In this document: positions 1-8,900 of the stretch, in pieces
How the letters are laid out: each line of letters begins with the position of its first letter
Position numbering within the stretch: the stretch's first letter is position 1
Source: a virus
Virus record (IMG/VR): IMGVR_UViG_3300036985_001283
Coordinates: 1 to 23,853 of that record
Direction: 5' to 3' (one strand)
Length of the DNA stretch: 23,853 bases
The notes under the pieces: generated by a model
The model's database searches: none
Seen by the model: only the letters and a program-made list of their open reading frames with translations
Told to the model about the DNA's origin: nothing
Position numbers and translations under genes: made by a program

Positions 1-41
1 TTCTTCCCTTCGGAAACCTTGATGTTTATTGGATTTTCCAT
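1..41 (-). CDS. 5' end of a phage gene running off the left edge
   Basis: An ATG at 41-39 opens a frame that stays open to the edge of the window, reading MENPINIKVSEGK. Only 13 codons are visible, so no family can be named. It follows the prohead protease, the 125-residue protein and a small basic protein in the same direction, so a head-morphogenesis role is possible by position. An 89-base gap with a short repeat array precedes it, which is wide for this tightly packed operon. Being partial, it may also be a chance start, but the frame has no stop and the context favours a real gene. Confidence 0.55.
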   Translation of the reverse strand, partial: MENPINIKVSEGK

Positions 42-69
42 TATCTTTAGTTTTAGGTATAATCTATCG

Positions 70-114
70 TTAAAGTATTAAAGTTCGTTAAATCGCATTA
101 AAACCGCCTTAAAA
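70..114. repeat. Imperfect ~10-bp tandem array around TTAAA
   Basis: The pentamer TTAAA occurs at 70, 78, 88, 98 and 109, spaced 8-11 bp. Read on the minus strand the units look like CGTTTTAAGG, CGGTTTTAATG and CGATTTAACG. The array sits in the 89-base gap (42-130) between the basic-protein gene and the gene starting at 41. No TATATTTG box is seen in the gap. A spacing close to one helical turn would suit bent DNA or a cooperative binding site, which is inference. Confidence 0.4.
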
Positions 115-130
115 CGAATTCTTGTTTTTC

Positions 131-268
131 TTATCTTCCTTGCCTTGCGTAACTTTTTTTGTAGTTTTTGCTTGACTTCAACCCGCTATTTCTTGTCTTT
201 GCGTGAACGCCAGAACGCTTAATTTTTGGTTTTTTTAAGTTGCTTTGTGCGCCCGTTTGCTTCGCCAT
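131..268 (-). CDS. Small very basic phage protein (45 aa)
   Basis: ATG at 268, TAA at 131-133. The 45-residue product is dominated by Lys, Arg, Ser and Asn and has only one Ala-Lys-Gln-type N-terminus before a run of basic segments (KKPKIKRSGVH, KTRNSG, SSKNYKKSYARQGR). It contains no hydrophobic core or transmembrane segment, so it is probably disordered and could bind nucleic acid or act in head assembly. It lies 27 bases after the 125-residue gene in the same direction. Similar short Lys-rich proteins ending in a GQG/RQG-type tail occur in Bacteroidetes phages as far as I recall. Function is unknown. Confidence 0.6.
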   Translation of the reverse strand: MAKQTGAQSNLKKPKIKRSGVHAKTRNSGLKSSKNYKKSYARQGR

Positions 269-295
269 TTAAATTGTATTCGTGTTTATGTTTGT

Positions 296-673
296 TTATT
301 TTAAACCTTCTAATTTTTTAATCATTACTTCAGTTGAACCTTTTGGATTGCCATTTAAAAAATCTGCACCTCTTTTCCACTCTTGTATTTTAGTTACATC
401 AACACCTAAAGCGTCGCCTTGTGTTCTAATATTATTTACTAAAACATAAACAGACTCTAAATTTTTTAAATGATTTTTAGCAGCATTAATAGATATTTGA
501 GCAAATTTTTTAGCATCTAAATAATTTTCTACCATTTCACCTTCAACACTTCTGCTTTTGTTTACAAGGGTTGTTAAATCATTAATAGCCGTTAATTCTA
601 CTTTTTGACTTGCTAACTTCGCTTCTACTTTTGCAGTAATATCTGCAATAATTAATTCTTTAGTTGTTTTCAT
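296..673 (-). CDS. Phage protein of unknown function, helical, near prohead protease (125 aa)
   Basis: The ATG at 673 lies inside the last codons of the protease gene (14-base overlap), consistent with translational coupling. The product looks almost entirely alpha-helical for residues 1-90 (regular Lys/Glu/Ala/Leu spacing) and ends with a Gly-rich stretch and a Lys-rich tail. No catalytic motif or membrane segment is visible. Its place directly after an XkdF-like prohead protease is where scaffolding or minor head proteins often lie, so an assembly role is a reasonable guess, but I do not recognise the family. Confidence 0.75.
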   Translation of the reverse strand: MKTTKELIIADITAKVEAKLASQKVELTAINDLTTLVNKSRSVEGEMVENYLDAKKFAQISINAAKNHLKNLESVYVLVNNIRTQGDALGVDVTKIQEWKRGADFLNGNPKGSTEVMIKKLEGLK

Positions 674-1247
674 TTTCCGTTATTATTTGTTTTATTTTAT
701 CAATTAAAATTTGTTCTTCATTTACTAAACTCATTTCTAATTTGTCCGCAAAATAACCTTCTATTGAAAATCCTTTTACTTCGCCTAATTTAACTTTGTC
801 CCAAATTTCGTCGTTGTTTACTTTCATTGAAATCATCCAAGTACCTTGCGGTAAATCAAAACCATAGTTTTTCGACTTGTCGTTTTCCCCTTCAATAATC
901 CAACTTTCAACAACGCTTAAACCTTTTAATTTTTGGCTATGTTCTAACGTACTATTGTTTTGGTTTGCGTTCATTAAAAACAATTCGCTTGCTTTTCGTA
1001 TTGTTGCTTCCGAAAAATAAATATAATATTCATCTTTTGTTTTGTCGTTTTTGCGGTAAATTTGTTTGTTCGGAATTAACGCCGCACCCATTAAGATTCG
1101 CTTTTCTGCGTCTATTTCTTTTAGTTCGACTTGGTGTTTTGACAAATGAATAAAATTTGATTCTATTGCGGGACTCATAACCACGCTTATTGCGTCTATT
1201 CCGCTTTGGTCGTCTTTTTCGTCTATAATTAATTCTACTATTCGCAT
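660..1247 (-). CDS. XkdF-like prohead (capsid maturation) protease
   Basis: This 195-residue protein resembles the PBSX XkdF family, a serine protease with the herpesvirus-assemblin fold that processes scaffold and capsid proteins during head maturation. Family-like segments in order: SPAIE near 25-29, GAALIPN at 54-60, YYIYFSE at 74-80, LEHS around the likely catalytic His103, and GFSIEGYF with the likely nucleophile Ser161. The length is typical for a stand-alone protease domain. It starts 21 bases after the tape measure gene and overlaps the next gene by 14 bases. Its place after the tail genes instead of next to portal and capsid is unusual. The family call is fairly secure; its substrate here is inferred. 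Confidence 0.85.
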   Translation of the reverse strand: MRIVELIIDEKDDQSGIDAISVVMSPAIESNFIHLSKHQVELKEIDAEKRILMGAALIPNKQIYRKNDKTKDEYYIYFSEATIRKASELFLMNANQNNSTLEHSQKLKGLSVVESWIIEGENDKSKNYGFDLPQGTWMISMKVNNDEIWDKVKLGEVKGFSIEGYFADKLEMSLVNEEQILIDKIKQIITENENN

Positions 1248-1268
1248 ATTGTTATAATTAAAGTATTT

Positions 1269-3650
1269 TTAAATTGTTGCATTATTTATTCGGTTACGCT
1301 CCAACGCTTGTGCGCTTGTCATTTCAGAACTCACAACATACGCTTGTACGGGTTTTTGTTGTAATTGCGCTAATTGATTCATTCCGTTATTTCCAACTAC
1401 GTTAAATTGGGGTGCTTGTACTGCACCGCCACCACCACCACCACCGCCACTACTTGCGCTTGGTTCTGCACCGCCTTCAAACTGAGATTCTTTTATTTTC
1501 TTGATATTCATTAAACCCATTGCGATTGCTCCCGCACTTGCTAAAGGGGCTAAAACGGGACCGACAACGGGAACGCCTATAACCGACTTATAAGCACTTT
1601 GAGCGCTTACAAACGTGTCAATTGTTGCGCTTGCTATATTGGTTGCTTTTTGAATATTAAACGCCCGTTTTTGACTTGCTTTACTTTTACCCGCGAATAG
1701 TTCGGCTATGTTTGCAATAGATGTTAAACCGCCTTTAACTGCGTCTAATTGTGAATTTAATAATTCTTGTTTTTTGTTTTTTGCGTCTTCGTCTAACTTT
1801 GCAATTTCCGTATTCGTTTTTTCGGTTAATTTTTCCCGTGCTAAATTATATTGTTCTTCCGTTAATAATTTTAAATCGAAATCGCTTGTTAACTTTGCTA
1901 AATCCGCAATCGCTTTTTCGTCTATTGCTTGACGTGCTAATTCTTCTTCGCTTAAAACAATTAGATTATAATTCTTTATGGCTTCAATTTCTTTTTGCCT
2001 TTGTGCTTCTTTAATTGCTTCGGCTTCGGCTAAATATTTTGCGTCAATTTCTTTTAAGGCTTCAACGTGGTCTTTTGTTAGTTTTTCAATATCCGTTGTT
2101 GCTAAACTTTCAGCGTCGAATTTTTGCATTAAAACTAATTTTTCGTAGTCTTGTTTGCTTAAGTCAATTTCTTGTTGTTTTAGCCAATTTTCGTCTTCTT
2201 TTTTAATGCGGTCTTGAGTGTATTTGTCCCGTATTTTTTGTTCGTCTATTCCTTGTTGAATAACATCTTGTGCAATTAATTCGTTCGCTTGTTTCTTTTT
2301 TACACTTCCGTCTTTAACTTGCTTTTCTAAATCTAATTTTTTACGCTCATATTGTACACGAATTAATTCAAGTTCTTTTTCTTGTCCGTCTTTTAATGCT
2401 TTTATTTTTGAGTCTTCAATTTCCCTTGAAATATCTTTAACTTCTTTAACTTCTTTTTTGGCATTTTCTGATTTTTCTTTTGCTCGTTCCCTTGCGTCGT
2501 TTGCGTGTTCCGCCTCTAAAATTGCTAAATCGTTTTGAGAGTCTAATAATGCTTTTTGTGCGGTTTGATTTTCTTCTGCAATTTTTGTTTCTTTTTCAGT
2601 TAATTTTGCTAATTCTTCTTTTGCGATAATTATTAAACTTGTAGACGCCCCATCTTCGTTATGTTGTTGCATATTTTGAATAAACAATTCATAATGTGCT
2701 TTTTGTTCTGCTTGTGTTGCCTTTACCGATTGATATTGCAAATATGTAGTTCTTATTAATCCTTGTTGATAAGAAATAGCGCCTTTTATTCTGGTGCGTT
2801 CTAATTCATAAGTGTCTTTACCTTGTGCTTTTAATAGAGCAATTTGCCTTCCAATAGCATCGTCTTCTTTTGTGTATAATTTTAATTTTTTTGCATTTGC
2901 TTTTTCAAAGGCTACAATTTGTTCGTCTAAAGCTTTTGTTTTTGCTTCGGCAATTTTCTTTGATTTGTTATTAGCTTCGTCTTCGGCAAAACTTGTTAAT
3001 CCAATCCAATCGCCAAAATCTTTTAACGCTTGTATTGCACCACTTATGGGAGTCATTAACATTTCAAAATTTGCAATTAACAAACCAACACCAACAACTA
3101 AAGCGCCTATACCCGTTCCCATTAAAGCAAGTCTAAATAACTTCATTGCACCCGTTGACGTTCCAACAACTGCGGTATATACGCCCGTTGCTACGCTTAA
3201 AGCCGTTGTTTTTACGGCATCAACTCCCTTCATAAATGCGCTTTCCTTTTGCAACGCATTTTGTACTTGTTGAACTCCATTTGCCAAAGCCATTGCGCCT
3301 TGTACCTTAAGCATTGTTCTTTGTAAGTTTTCGTTTTCAGAACCTGCCAAAGCCATTGCACCTTGTACCGCTTCGAATCCACCCGTTACCGCACTTAGTC
3401 CGCCTAAAGCAATATCAACTTTTCCCGTGTCGGACGCAAAGTTTTTAACTTGTTGGTTTAAGTCTCCAATTTTGTCTTGTAACTTACCCGCTTCAGCAAC
3501 TAATTCTTTAAAACCTTCAGACCCTTCGTCCATTGTTCCAAGTTGCTCCTTCATTTCCTTAAGTTGTTGCTTAAGGGTTTTCGTTTTTTCCGTTACTTGG
3601 TCGAATCCACTTTCTTTTACTTCGAGTTCAATTGTTCGTTTTTCAGCCAT
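1269..3650 (-). CDS. Tape measure protein (793 aa)
   Basis: This is the longest gene in the window. The product has a coiled-coil N-terminus (LKQQLKEMKEQLG near 26-38), a repeated QGAMALA motif around 95-120, a hydrophobic Gly/Ala-rich region near 150-195, a very long charged helical middle (about 225-650) and a second hydrophobic segment near 695-720. A run of nine glycines near 735 precedes the C-terminus; it is encoded by a CCA/CCG-type repeat around 1425-1450. This layout is characteristic of tail tape measure proteins that set tail length and help DNA ejection. At roughly 1.5 Angstrom per residue the tail would be near 120 nm. The ATG overlaps the stop of the 51-residue gene upstream (TAATG). 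Confidence 0.92.
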   Translation of the reverse strand: MAEKRTIELEVKESGFDQVTEKTKTLKQQLKEMKEQLGTMDEGSEGFKELVAEAGKLQDKIGDLNQQVKNFASDTGKVDIALGGLSAVTGGFEAVQGAMALAGSENENLQRTMLKVQGAMALANGVQQVQNALQKESAFMKGVDAVKTTALSVATGVYTAVVGTSTGAMKLFRLALMGTGIGALVVGVGLLIANFEMLMTPISGAIQALKDFGDWIGLTSFAEDEANNKSKKIAEAKTKALDEQIVAFEKANAKKLKLYTKEDDAIGRQIALLKAQGKDTYELERTRIKGAISYQQGLIRTTYLQYQSVKATQAEQKAHYELFIQNMQQHNEDGASTSLIIIAKEELAKLTEKETKIAEENQTAQKALLDSQNDLAILEAEHANDARERAKEKSENAKKEVKEVKDISREIEDSKIKALKDGQEKELELIRVQYERKKLDLEKQVKDGSVKKKQANELIAQDVIQQGIDEQKIRDKYTQDRIKKEDENWLKQQEIDLSKQDYEKLVLMQKFDAESLATTDIEKLTKDHVEALKEIDAKYLAEAEAIKEAQRQKEIEAIKNYNLIVLSEEELARQAIDEKAIADLAKLTSDFDLKLLTEEQYNLAREKLTEKTNTEIAKLDEDAKNKKQELLNSQLDAVKGGLTSIANIAELFAGKSKASQKRAFNIQKATNIASATIDTFVSAQSAYKSVIGVPVVGPVLAPLASAGAIAMGLMNIKKIKESQFEGGAEPSASSGGGGGGGGAVQAPQFNVVGNNGMNQLAQLQQKPVQAYVVSSEMTSAQALERNRINNATI

Positions 3651-3805
3651 TATTTTTTATAATTATAAATTATTTGTCTCTTTGCTTTTTTCCAACCTTG
3701 TTTTATTGTTGTGGCTAAAATATATTTTCCTTTTGCTATTTCTATATTTTCGGATTGACCGTAGTGTTCGGACGATTCCAAAAGTTGAATTATTAGTGCT
3801 ATCAT
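3650..3805 (-). CDS. Small phage protein before the tape measure gene (51 aa)
   Basis: The start ATG (3805-3803) shares one base with the TAA of the fibre-like gene upstream, and its own TAA shares one base with the tape measure ATG, so the gene is coupled on both sides. The product begins with a short hydrophobic stretch (IALIIQLL) and ends in a very basic helix with Lys, Arg and Trp. It is too short for a classical tail chaperone and shows no recognisable domain. The double TAATG coupling makes it very likely real; the role is unknown. Confidence 0.7.
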   Translation of the reverse strand: MIALIIQLLESSEHYGQSENIEIAKGKYILATTIKQGWKKAKRQIIYNYKK

Positions 3806-4398
3806 TATCCTATGCGGTTAAAGGTTGCTATTACTGAAGGCGTTGCGGGGTGTAATGGTTGTTCTTCTTCCATTTGTAATTGTATTGTACTAACGGACGG
3901 CATCCAAATTATTTCTATATAATCGTTTTCGCTCATAGCTAAAACAAAATTCCAAGAAGCCACTATATAATGCGAATTATTTGCAATTGTTATTCTTGTG
4001 TTTGAGTTGTCTATATTAACCCCGTTCAAAGCAAACCAAATGTCTATGTGCGCATTTGTTCCGCCAGACGTTCTATAAAGTTGAGCGGAAAACTGAACGT
4101 TAAAAACTCCCGTTTGATTAGTTGTTATTTTGGTAAAATCTACAATTGAACAATCGTTTGCTAAAACATTATTTCTTATTCGCATAGGCGTTGGCGTATT
4201 CGCTAAAGTACTTTGCGTTTGCGTGTCGTAAAAAGAACCCGTAACGTTTCCGTTAAAAACCCCATCCCGAATTAAGTACCCTTTTATTTTCTTTGTTGTA
4301 TAAGTATCACGCATTGCGTCAAACTCTGAAACACACGCCAAATCTTCATAATCTAAAGCGGTTGTTTTTTCTTCCATTTCACTAAACTTGATTGCCAT
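3805..4398 (-). CDS. Tail fibre-like protein with C1q/TNF-like jelly-roll domain (197 aa)
   Basis: Residues 1-45 form a short acidic and Lys-rich N-terminus that may anchor the protein. From about residue 58 the sequence follows a pattern common in phage fibre heads: FYDTQTQS, ANTPTPM, then TTNQTGVFNVQFSAQL, a His-Ile-Asp-Ile-Trp strand, a VASWNF strand, a DYIEIIW strand, and the closing PATPSVIATF. This alternating strand pattern is typical of C1q/TNF-like trimeric jelly rolls that bind host surface receptors. It lies one base after the 704-residue tail gene. Receptor binding is inferred from domain type and position. Confidence 0.7.
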   Translation of the reverse strand: MAIKFSEMEEKTTALDYEDLACVSEFDAMRDTYTTKKIKGYLIRDGVFNGNVTGSFYDTQTQSTLANTPTPMRIRNNVLANDCSIVDFTKITTNQTGVFNVQFSAQLYRTSGGTNAHIDIWFALNGVNIDNSNTRITIANNSHYIVASWNFVLAMSENDYIEIIWMPSVSTIQLQMEEEQPLHPATPSVIATFNRIG

Positions 4399-4399
4399 T

Positions 4400-6514
4400 T
4401 TATTCTATTATTAAGTTAATACTTCCTTGAGTTTGCATTTGTATATCGTCTTCCGTTATTATTCCGCCTTCTTGTGGTTCGGGTAATATTGGGATAAAAT
4501 CATTTAATAAATTAAATATTGTTTCGCCCGTTGTTAAACTTGTTTTAAAGTCGTTTATGATATATCTTTTGTCTCTTATTATAAGCCTATCGTTTAGTTT
4601 TAAGGACGTTAAAATTGAAATAGGTAAAACCGCCTTAACGTTTGTTATTCTATTCTTAGGGTCGTACAAATTAGCTAAATAATCAAAGTAATAAGTTGCA
4701 AATAAACTTTGTTGAATCGGTATGCCTAAGTAAGTTGATGTTTCTGGCGAAAAGTTTAACGAGTAATCTATGCCCCCAACATTTGTATCTTGTCCGAATA
4801 TTTGAACCGAGTTACATACGTTTGTTCCCGTTGAATCTTTTATGTAAATCGGATTTGTTGCAACGACATCTTGAGAATAATAAAGTATGCAAGGCTTCGG
4901 AATATACGGAGACAAAGCATTATTAATTGAAAATCCAACTTGTACGTTTGTTCCCGTGTACTTGCTGAACATAAGATTTTCAAAAGGAACGTCTATGTTT
5001 AATTCTCCGCCATCGTATGGGTAAGGTTGCTCCGTGTTTCCGTATTCTTTTAAACCAATTTGTAAATAATATTTATTTGTAATGCTTTCGCTTGGTTGAT
5101 ATCTAAACGAAATCTTTTTGTAAAGTTTTACCCTTTCAATATCTATGCTTGTGGAATCCGTAAACGTTGTGATGTCGAAAACATTTCCCGAAGCATACCA
5201 ATAATTTAAAGTCTCAACTAAAAAAGTGTTTGGTGTTTCCGTACCCGTACAAGTTAAATTAAATTCTTTTAGCAACCCCGAAAAGAAATCCGAAATTTTT
5301 AAATCGGGGGCGTTTCTTTGTAAAGATGTTGTTGGAATATTAACTATTGATGAACTTTGCCATTGTGCAAATGGAGCGACTGATAATCCAAAAGTATATT
5401 CGTAAAAATAATATATATTAAAATCTAAATTTATTGTTCCTTGCGCTCTAATTTGAAAAAAATACGTGTTGTTTAATCCTAAAACGTCGGGTTGATGAAC
5501 TATATTAAATAAAGCTCCCGTTCCGTCCCCTTGTATTGATTGAACTAAATTACCATTTGAATAAACGTCAACAAAATAAGGTATTAAAGTTGGTGGCGAA
5601 ATTAATTCTAATTTTACTGCGTGTCCACCGCCATTTCCAGCGTTGGTTGTTGCTTGAATTAAAATAGTATTGTTAATCGTATCGACAAAACTTACCATTG
5701 GAACGCCATTTGGAAAAGTTCCCGTTTGCCCTAAAAAAGTTGTAAAATCTAACGTTTGTGGCGTAGACATTATTTCGAAGCGGTCTCGGTTTTTATACCA
5801 CAAGTAAGCGTTTTTAAAATTGTCCGTTAAAAAGAAATTACTACTAAAAGTTATTCCGTAATGCAACTCTATTAACTGCATTATTCTACTTAATCTTAAG
5901 GCGGGGAATAATTCGCTTATATCTATTGCGCCTAAAAAAGTATCTATTTCACTTGCCGTGCCTAAATTAAACCACGACGGGGGCGTACCACTTGCGGGAG
6001 TTGCGTTATATTTCCAAAATTCGCCAGAACTAATTAACGGGTACGCTATATCCGTAAACGCTAAAAGTCCTTCAATATAAAATTGTAAGATTGTAAGGTT
6101 TACGGCTTGGTCTACGCTTGAATAATCTAAGTCGCTTAACTTGTCTTCGCCAAATATATCCTTAAGACTTGTTAATTGCCCATAAAAAGTAATCGTATAA
6201 TTTTCAACTTGTCCGTTCTTTACGTTTGACTTTTCTAACTGAATTCGTCCGCGTCTAAACGTTGTCATATCCAACTCAATATATCCGTCTTTTCGTTCTT
6301 GAAAATTATAAGTCCCGTCAACGTCCGATTGGTAAAAGTGTTGGAATATTGCGTTGTTTCGTGTTGTTGCGGGAATCGTAAACGCTTGGGAAAAGTCCGT
6401 ACTTGTCTTTGAAATATCCGCTATGTTTTGAACGCTTGAATTTACTTCAATAGTTTCGTCGTTGAATAAATCTATTTGTTGCCCTTCGATAAAAACCCTT
6501 ACTTCCCTTTTCAT
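4400..6514 (-). CDS. Large tail structural protein, hub or baseplate candidate (704 aa)
   Basis: A beta-rich 704-residue protein. The N-terminal part (1-130) contains DISKTSTDFSQAFTIPAT, a charged ERKDGYIEL strand and FGEDKLSDLDY, a combination I associate with conserved Bacteroidetes phage tail proteins. The middle is rich in Asn, Thr and aromatic residues. The last 100 residues contain LPISILTSLKLNDRLIIRDKRYIINDFKTSLTTGETIF-type strands, split here only for description, which resemble terminal domains of tail hub proteins. It overlaps the previous gene by one base (TAATG). No enzymatic motif is seen. Tail hub or tail-tip placement is inferred from size and neighbours. Confidence 0.7.
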   Translation of the reverse strand: MKREVRVFIEGQQIDLFNDETIEVNSSVQNIADISKTSTDFSQAFTIPATTRNNAIFQHFYQSDVDGTYNFQERKDGYIELDMTTFRRGRIQLEKSNVKNGQVENYTITFYGQLTSLKDIFGEDKLSDLDYSSVDQAVNLTILQFYIEGLLAFTDIAYPLISSGEFWKYNATPASGTPPSWFNLGTASEIDTFLGAIDISELFPALRLSRIMQLIELHYGITFSSNFFLTDNFKNAYLWYKNRDRFEIMSTPQTLDFTTFLGQTGTFPNGVPMVSFVDTINNTILIQATTNAGNGGGHAVKLELISPPTLIPYFVDVYSNGNLVQSIQGDGTGALFNIVHQPDVLGLNNTYFFQIRAQGTINLDFNIYYFYEYTFGLSVAPFAQWQSSSIVNIPTTSLQRNAPDLKISDFFSGLLKEFNLTCTGTETPNTFLVETLNYWYASGNVFDITTFTDSTSIDIERVKLYKKISFRYQPSESITNKYYLQIGLKEYGNTEQPYPYDGGELNIDVPFENLMFSKYTGTNVQVGFSINNALSPYIPKPCILYYSQDVVATNPIYIKDSTGTNVCNSVQIFGQDTNVGGIDYSLNFSPETSTYLGIPIQQSLFATYYFDYLANLYDPKNRITNVKAVLPISILTSLKLNDRLIIRDKRYIINDFKTSLTTGETIFNLLNDFIPILPEPQEGGIITEDDIQMQTQGSINLIIE

Positions 6515-7629
6515 TAAATTACATTGTTTATAACATCAAACCCCATTTCGAAATCTAAAGAATAATTTATCTTTTTGTTGTTTATATTCTTTTCTTTATT
6601 AAGGCTTTTAGTGTTTATTCTTATTGGTAGTTTTGTGTTTCCCTTCGTCCATAAAACCCGCTCAGATAATAAAAGTTGTTGCAGGTTTTCGTTAAATGTT
6701 TCGTCAACCCAACCCGAATTAACTTTATATTTTGTGCTTCCGTTATTATTAAATATTTGCTTTTGCCCTTGCTTAACGTCGTAAGTCAAAGCGTCGATTG
6801 TCATCATAAAATTATAAGGCGTCGATTGAACTTCTAAGTTTTCAAAACTTGCCTTAAAAAATGTTTCCCGTTGCCAACCTCCGTATTTATTTATAAAGTC
6901 TAAAACGATTGGTTCGTATTTACATTCCGTAACGGGTCTAAAATATCCAGTCCAAACAAGAAACGAAAAAGGTAAAGGAGTTAAAATTTTAACTTTTGCC
7001 CCTTCCGAAATCATAGACGGCGGAACTCGAAATAAATCAAATACCCTTGCGCTTGTCGCTGAAAAAGTAAATGTTGTTCCCGTTTGTAAGCCCGTGTATT
7101 CGACAATATAATTAATAGGTAAGTAAGCCGTAATTGTACCCGCTAAACTTTCGCTTGTTGTTGGGTAAGCGGGGGCATAATAATAATTGTAATCCATTTC
7201 GTCTGCTAAAACAACTGCTGACCCAAACGAGTAATCGGGATTAATTCCCGTTTCATAATAACCGAATCCGTCAAACGCTCGGTAAGTTGTATTGAATTGA
7301 GCGACATACGTACCGCCAATTAAATTGTAAGTGTAAACATCAACTAAAGTAAATTCGTCGTAAGGCGTTAATTGCAAGTTAATAATTGCGTTGTCGGGAC
7401 TTGACGGGTGCGTTATGTTTTCCCGTATATATGGGCTTAGATTGTAAAGCGTAACCGTGTTGTTTGACGCGGGTATTAATTTACTCAAAGTGTAAGTCGG
7501 TGTCGCGGGTGGTAATGCGTTCGCCTTGTAAATAAATATTTCGACTTTCGAACCCGTTTGCGTTGGGTCGTCAACTTCGATTATAAAAGGACTGCGGACA
7601 AAAATATGGTCTTGAGTAGGTAACGCCAT
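6514..7629 (-). CDS. Tail structural protein (371 aa)
   Basis: A beta-rich protein with many Tyr, Thr and Asn residues and no membrane segment. The N-terminus (HIFVRSPFIIEV) and the C-terminal third (KYEPIVLDFINKYGGWQ, a Gly-Gln-Lys turn, an NSGWVDE element and a LLLSERV helix) look like a conserved Bacteroidetes phage structural family placed next to the 704-residue protein. It could be a distal tail or minor tail component. Two bases separate it from the upstream gp10-like gene. I cannot name the exact structural role. Confidence 0.65.
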   Translation of the reverse strand: MALPTQDHIFVRSPFIIEVDDPTQTGSKVEIFIYKANALPPATPTYTLSKLIPASNNTVTLYNLSPYIRENITHPSSPDNAIINLQLTPYDEFTLVDVYTYNLIGGTYVAQFNTTYRAFDGFGYYETGINPDYSFGSAVVLADEMDYNYYYAPAYPTTSESLAGTITAYLPINYIVEYTGLQTGTTFTFSATSARVFDLFRVPPSMISEGAKVKILTPLPFSFLVWTGYFRPVTECKYEPIVLDFINKYGGWQRETFFKASFENLEVQSTPYNFMMTIDALTYDVKQGQKQIFNNNGSTKYKVNSGWVDETFNENLQQLLLSERVLWTKGNTKLPIRINTKSLNKEKNINNKKINYSLDFEMGFDVINNVI

Positions 7630-7631
7630 TG

Positions 7632-8174
7632 TTATATGTTTTTAAAATTTTCTTCCATTATTGTATTAAATGTTTCTTCAGCTTCTAAGCCGTATGCTTC
7701 AATCATTTCGTCGGGTAAATTCTTAAATGCTTTTTCAAAAGGCGTGGTAAAAAATAAACTTCTTGATATACCTTGTCTAAAAACACTTTCACGAACTGCG
7801 AACGGACTTAACCCTTTTGAATTTGCCCATTGTGTAAAATGCTTAACGCTTGGTTTGTTTCCTATCTTAAAACTAAACGGACTACCTTTACCTTTTTGTT
7901 TCCACATTTTGCCCTTGTTGTTCGTCTTTTTGAATTTGCTTGTTGTTGACCTTACGCCCCCCGCACCCATAACCCCTTGGTCTTGATAGAATCCGTATTC
8001 CTCCATATCAAAATAAAGACGCAAAGAATTTGGCATAACTTTTATTTCGCCAGTAATGGAATCGTATAATTTGCGGGTGTGGTTCTTTTTTAACTTGCTT
8101 AAATTGCTTCGTGCTTGTTGTATAACGTAGTCCCTAAAATTTTCAAGAATTATTTGTTGTTCGGCTTTTTCCAT
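7632..8174 (-). CDS. HK97 gp10-like neck / head-tail joining protein (180 aa)
   Basis: A basic 180-residue protein with an N-terminal helix (residues 1-30), a LYDSITGEIK strand, then a loop with YGFYQDQGVMGAGG, a Gly/Lys-rich mobile segment (about 75-105) and a C-terminal helical part. A short beta pair carrying a YGxYQDxG-type turn followed by a Gly/Lys-rich loop fits HK97 gp10-like neck and minor tail proteins that join head and tail. It starts one base after the tail-terminator candidate. The call rests on overall layout, not on catalytic residues. Confidence 0.6.
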   Translation of the reverse strand: MEKAEQQIILENFRDYVIQQARSNLSKLKKNHTRKLYDSITGEIKVMPNSLRLYFDMEEYGFYQDQGVMGAGGVRSTTSKFKKTNNKGKMWKQKGKGSPFSFKIGNKPSVKHFTQWANSKGLSPFAVRESVFRQGISRSLFFTTPFEKAFKNLPDEMIEAYGLEAEETFNTIMEENFKNI

Positions 8175-8175
8175 C

Positions 8176-8631
8176 TTAACAAATAGTCATTTCGTTTGGT
8201 ACTAAAACGTCGAATGTCATCGTCCAACCGCTTAACAAGTTTTCGAATCGTTCGGTAAATGGTTCACAAGTTGGGTTGCCGTCTATCTGGAAAAGGTCGT
8301 AAGCAAGGCTTCCGTGTAACATAATATCATAGGCTCGGTTTAAGATTGCTAACGTTGAGTTTAATGCGTCTTGTGTGTTGTCGTTGCCTAAATAAACATT
8401 CGTGTTTTCCGTCTTCGATATGTCTACTAAATCCATTGCAATCAAAGAAATATTAAACCTAAGTACGTTTGTTTCGAATGAACACGAATTAACCATAATA
8501 TGGACAAGCGGAAAAATAGTTTGTTTAGCTAAATCAACTTGGAAAATGTCCCCTTCGCTTACTGAGTTAACTAAAGCGTCTGCGTCAAAGTGTGTTTTTA
8601 GTTTGTCTATTGCCGTGTAAAATCCTATCAT
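8176..8631 (-). CDS. Tail terminator / tail completion-like protein (151 aa)
   Basis: The product has the size and layout of tail terminator proteins: an N-terminal helix (IDKLKTHFDADALVN), a strand with IFPLVHIMVNS, a central ISLIAMDLVD strand, a helix ending in ILNRAYDIML and a final WTMTFDVLVPN strand. Such proteins cap the tail tube and connect it to the neck. Its ATG overlaps the stop of the frameshifted chaperone frame (ATGA), which argues that the -1 frame upstream is really translated. Confidence in the specific role is moderate. Confidence 0.6.
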   Translation of the reverse strand: MIGFYTAIDKLKTHFDADALVNSVSEGDIFQVDLAKQTIFPLVHIMVNSCSFETNVLRFNISLIAMDLVDISKTENTNVYLGNDNTQDALNSTLAILNRAYDIMLHGSLAYDLFQIDGNPTCEPFTERFENLLSGWTMTFDVLVPNEMTIC

Positions 8632-8900
8632 TTTAAATACTTGTTAAGTTGTCTTTGTTCTATTTCGTTTTTTTGTTTTTCAAATGTTAAGTAGGTTAAA
8701 CATTTAAGTAATCCCATTCGTGTAACTTCGTCAAATTTTGTGACATCTCCCTTAGCGAGAGCATAAATGCTTTGATACCATCCCCATTGTTTTGAAAATT
8801 GTGTTCTTTCGCTAAAGTCTCCAATGCCTTCGGGTTCTTCGCTATCTCTTGTTCTAAATAAACTATCGTAGCCGTTAGTAATTCGCTTCCTAAATTCCAA
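8628..8900 (-). CDS. Frameshift extension of tail assembly chaperone (GT-type C-terminus)
   Basis: This 90-codon frame lies almost wholly inside the end of the chaperone-like gene and has no ATG at its head; it begins with TTG right after a run of nine T. It is in the -1 frame relative to the upstream gene. Shifting back one base at T TTT TTT (8906-8900) joins 163 codons of the upstream gene to these 90, giving a 253-residue product. The segment SKQWGWYQSIYALAKGD and the ending rich in Lys/Glu look like a real conserved domain, not noise. The ATGA overlap with the tail terminator gene supports translation. Independent initiation at TTG is the alternative. Confidence 0.7.
   Translation of the reverse strand: MEFRKRITNGYDSLFRTRDSEEPEGIGDFSERTQFSKQWGWYQSIYALAKGDVTKFDEVTRMGLLKCLTYLTFEKQKNEIEQRQLNKYLK

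Noticed and set aside
2812-3273. 153-codon plus-strand frame inside the tape measure gene
   Set aside because: Antisense shadow of a clearly coding gene; Ser/Phe/Leu-rich product with no motif, and no other plus-strand gene exists in the window.
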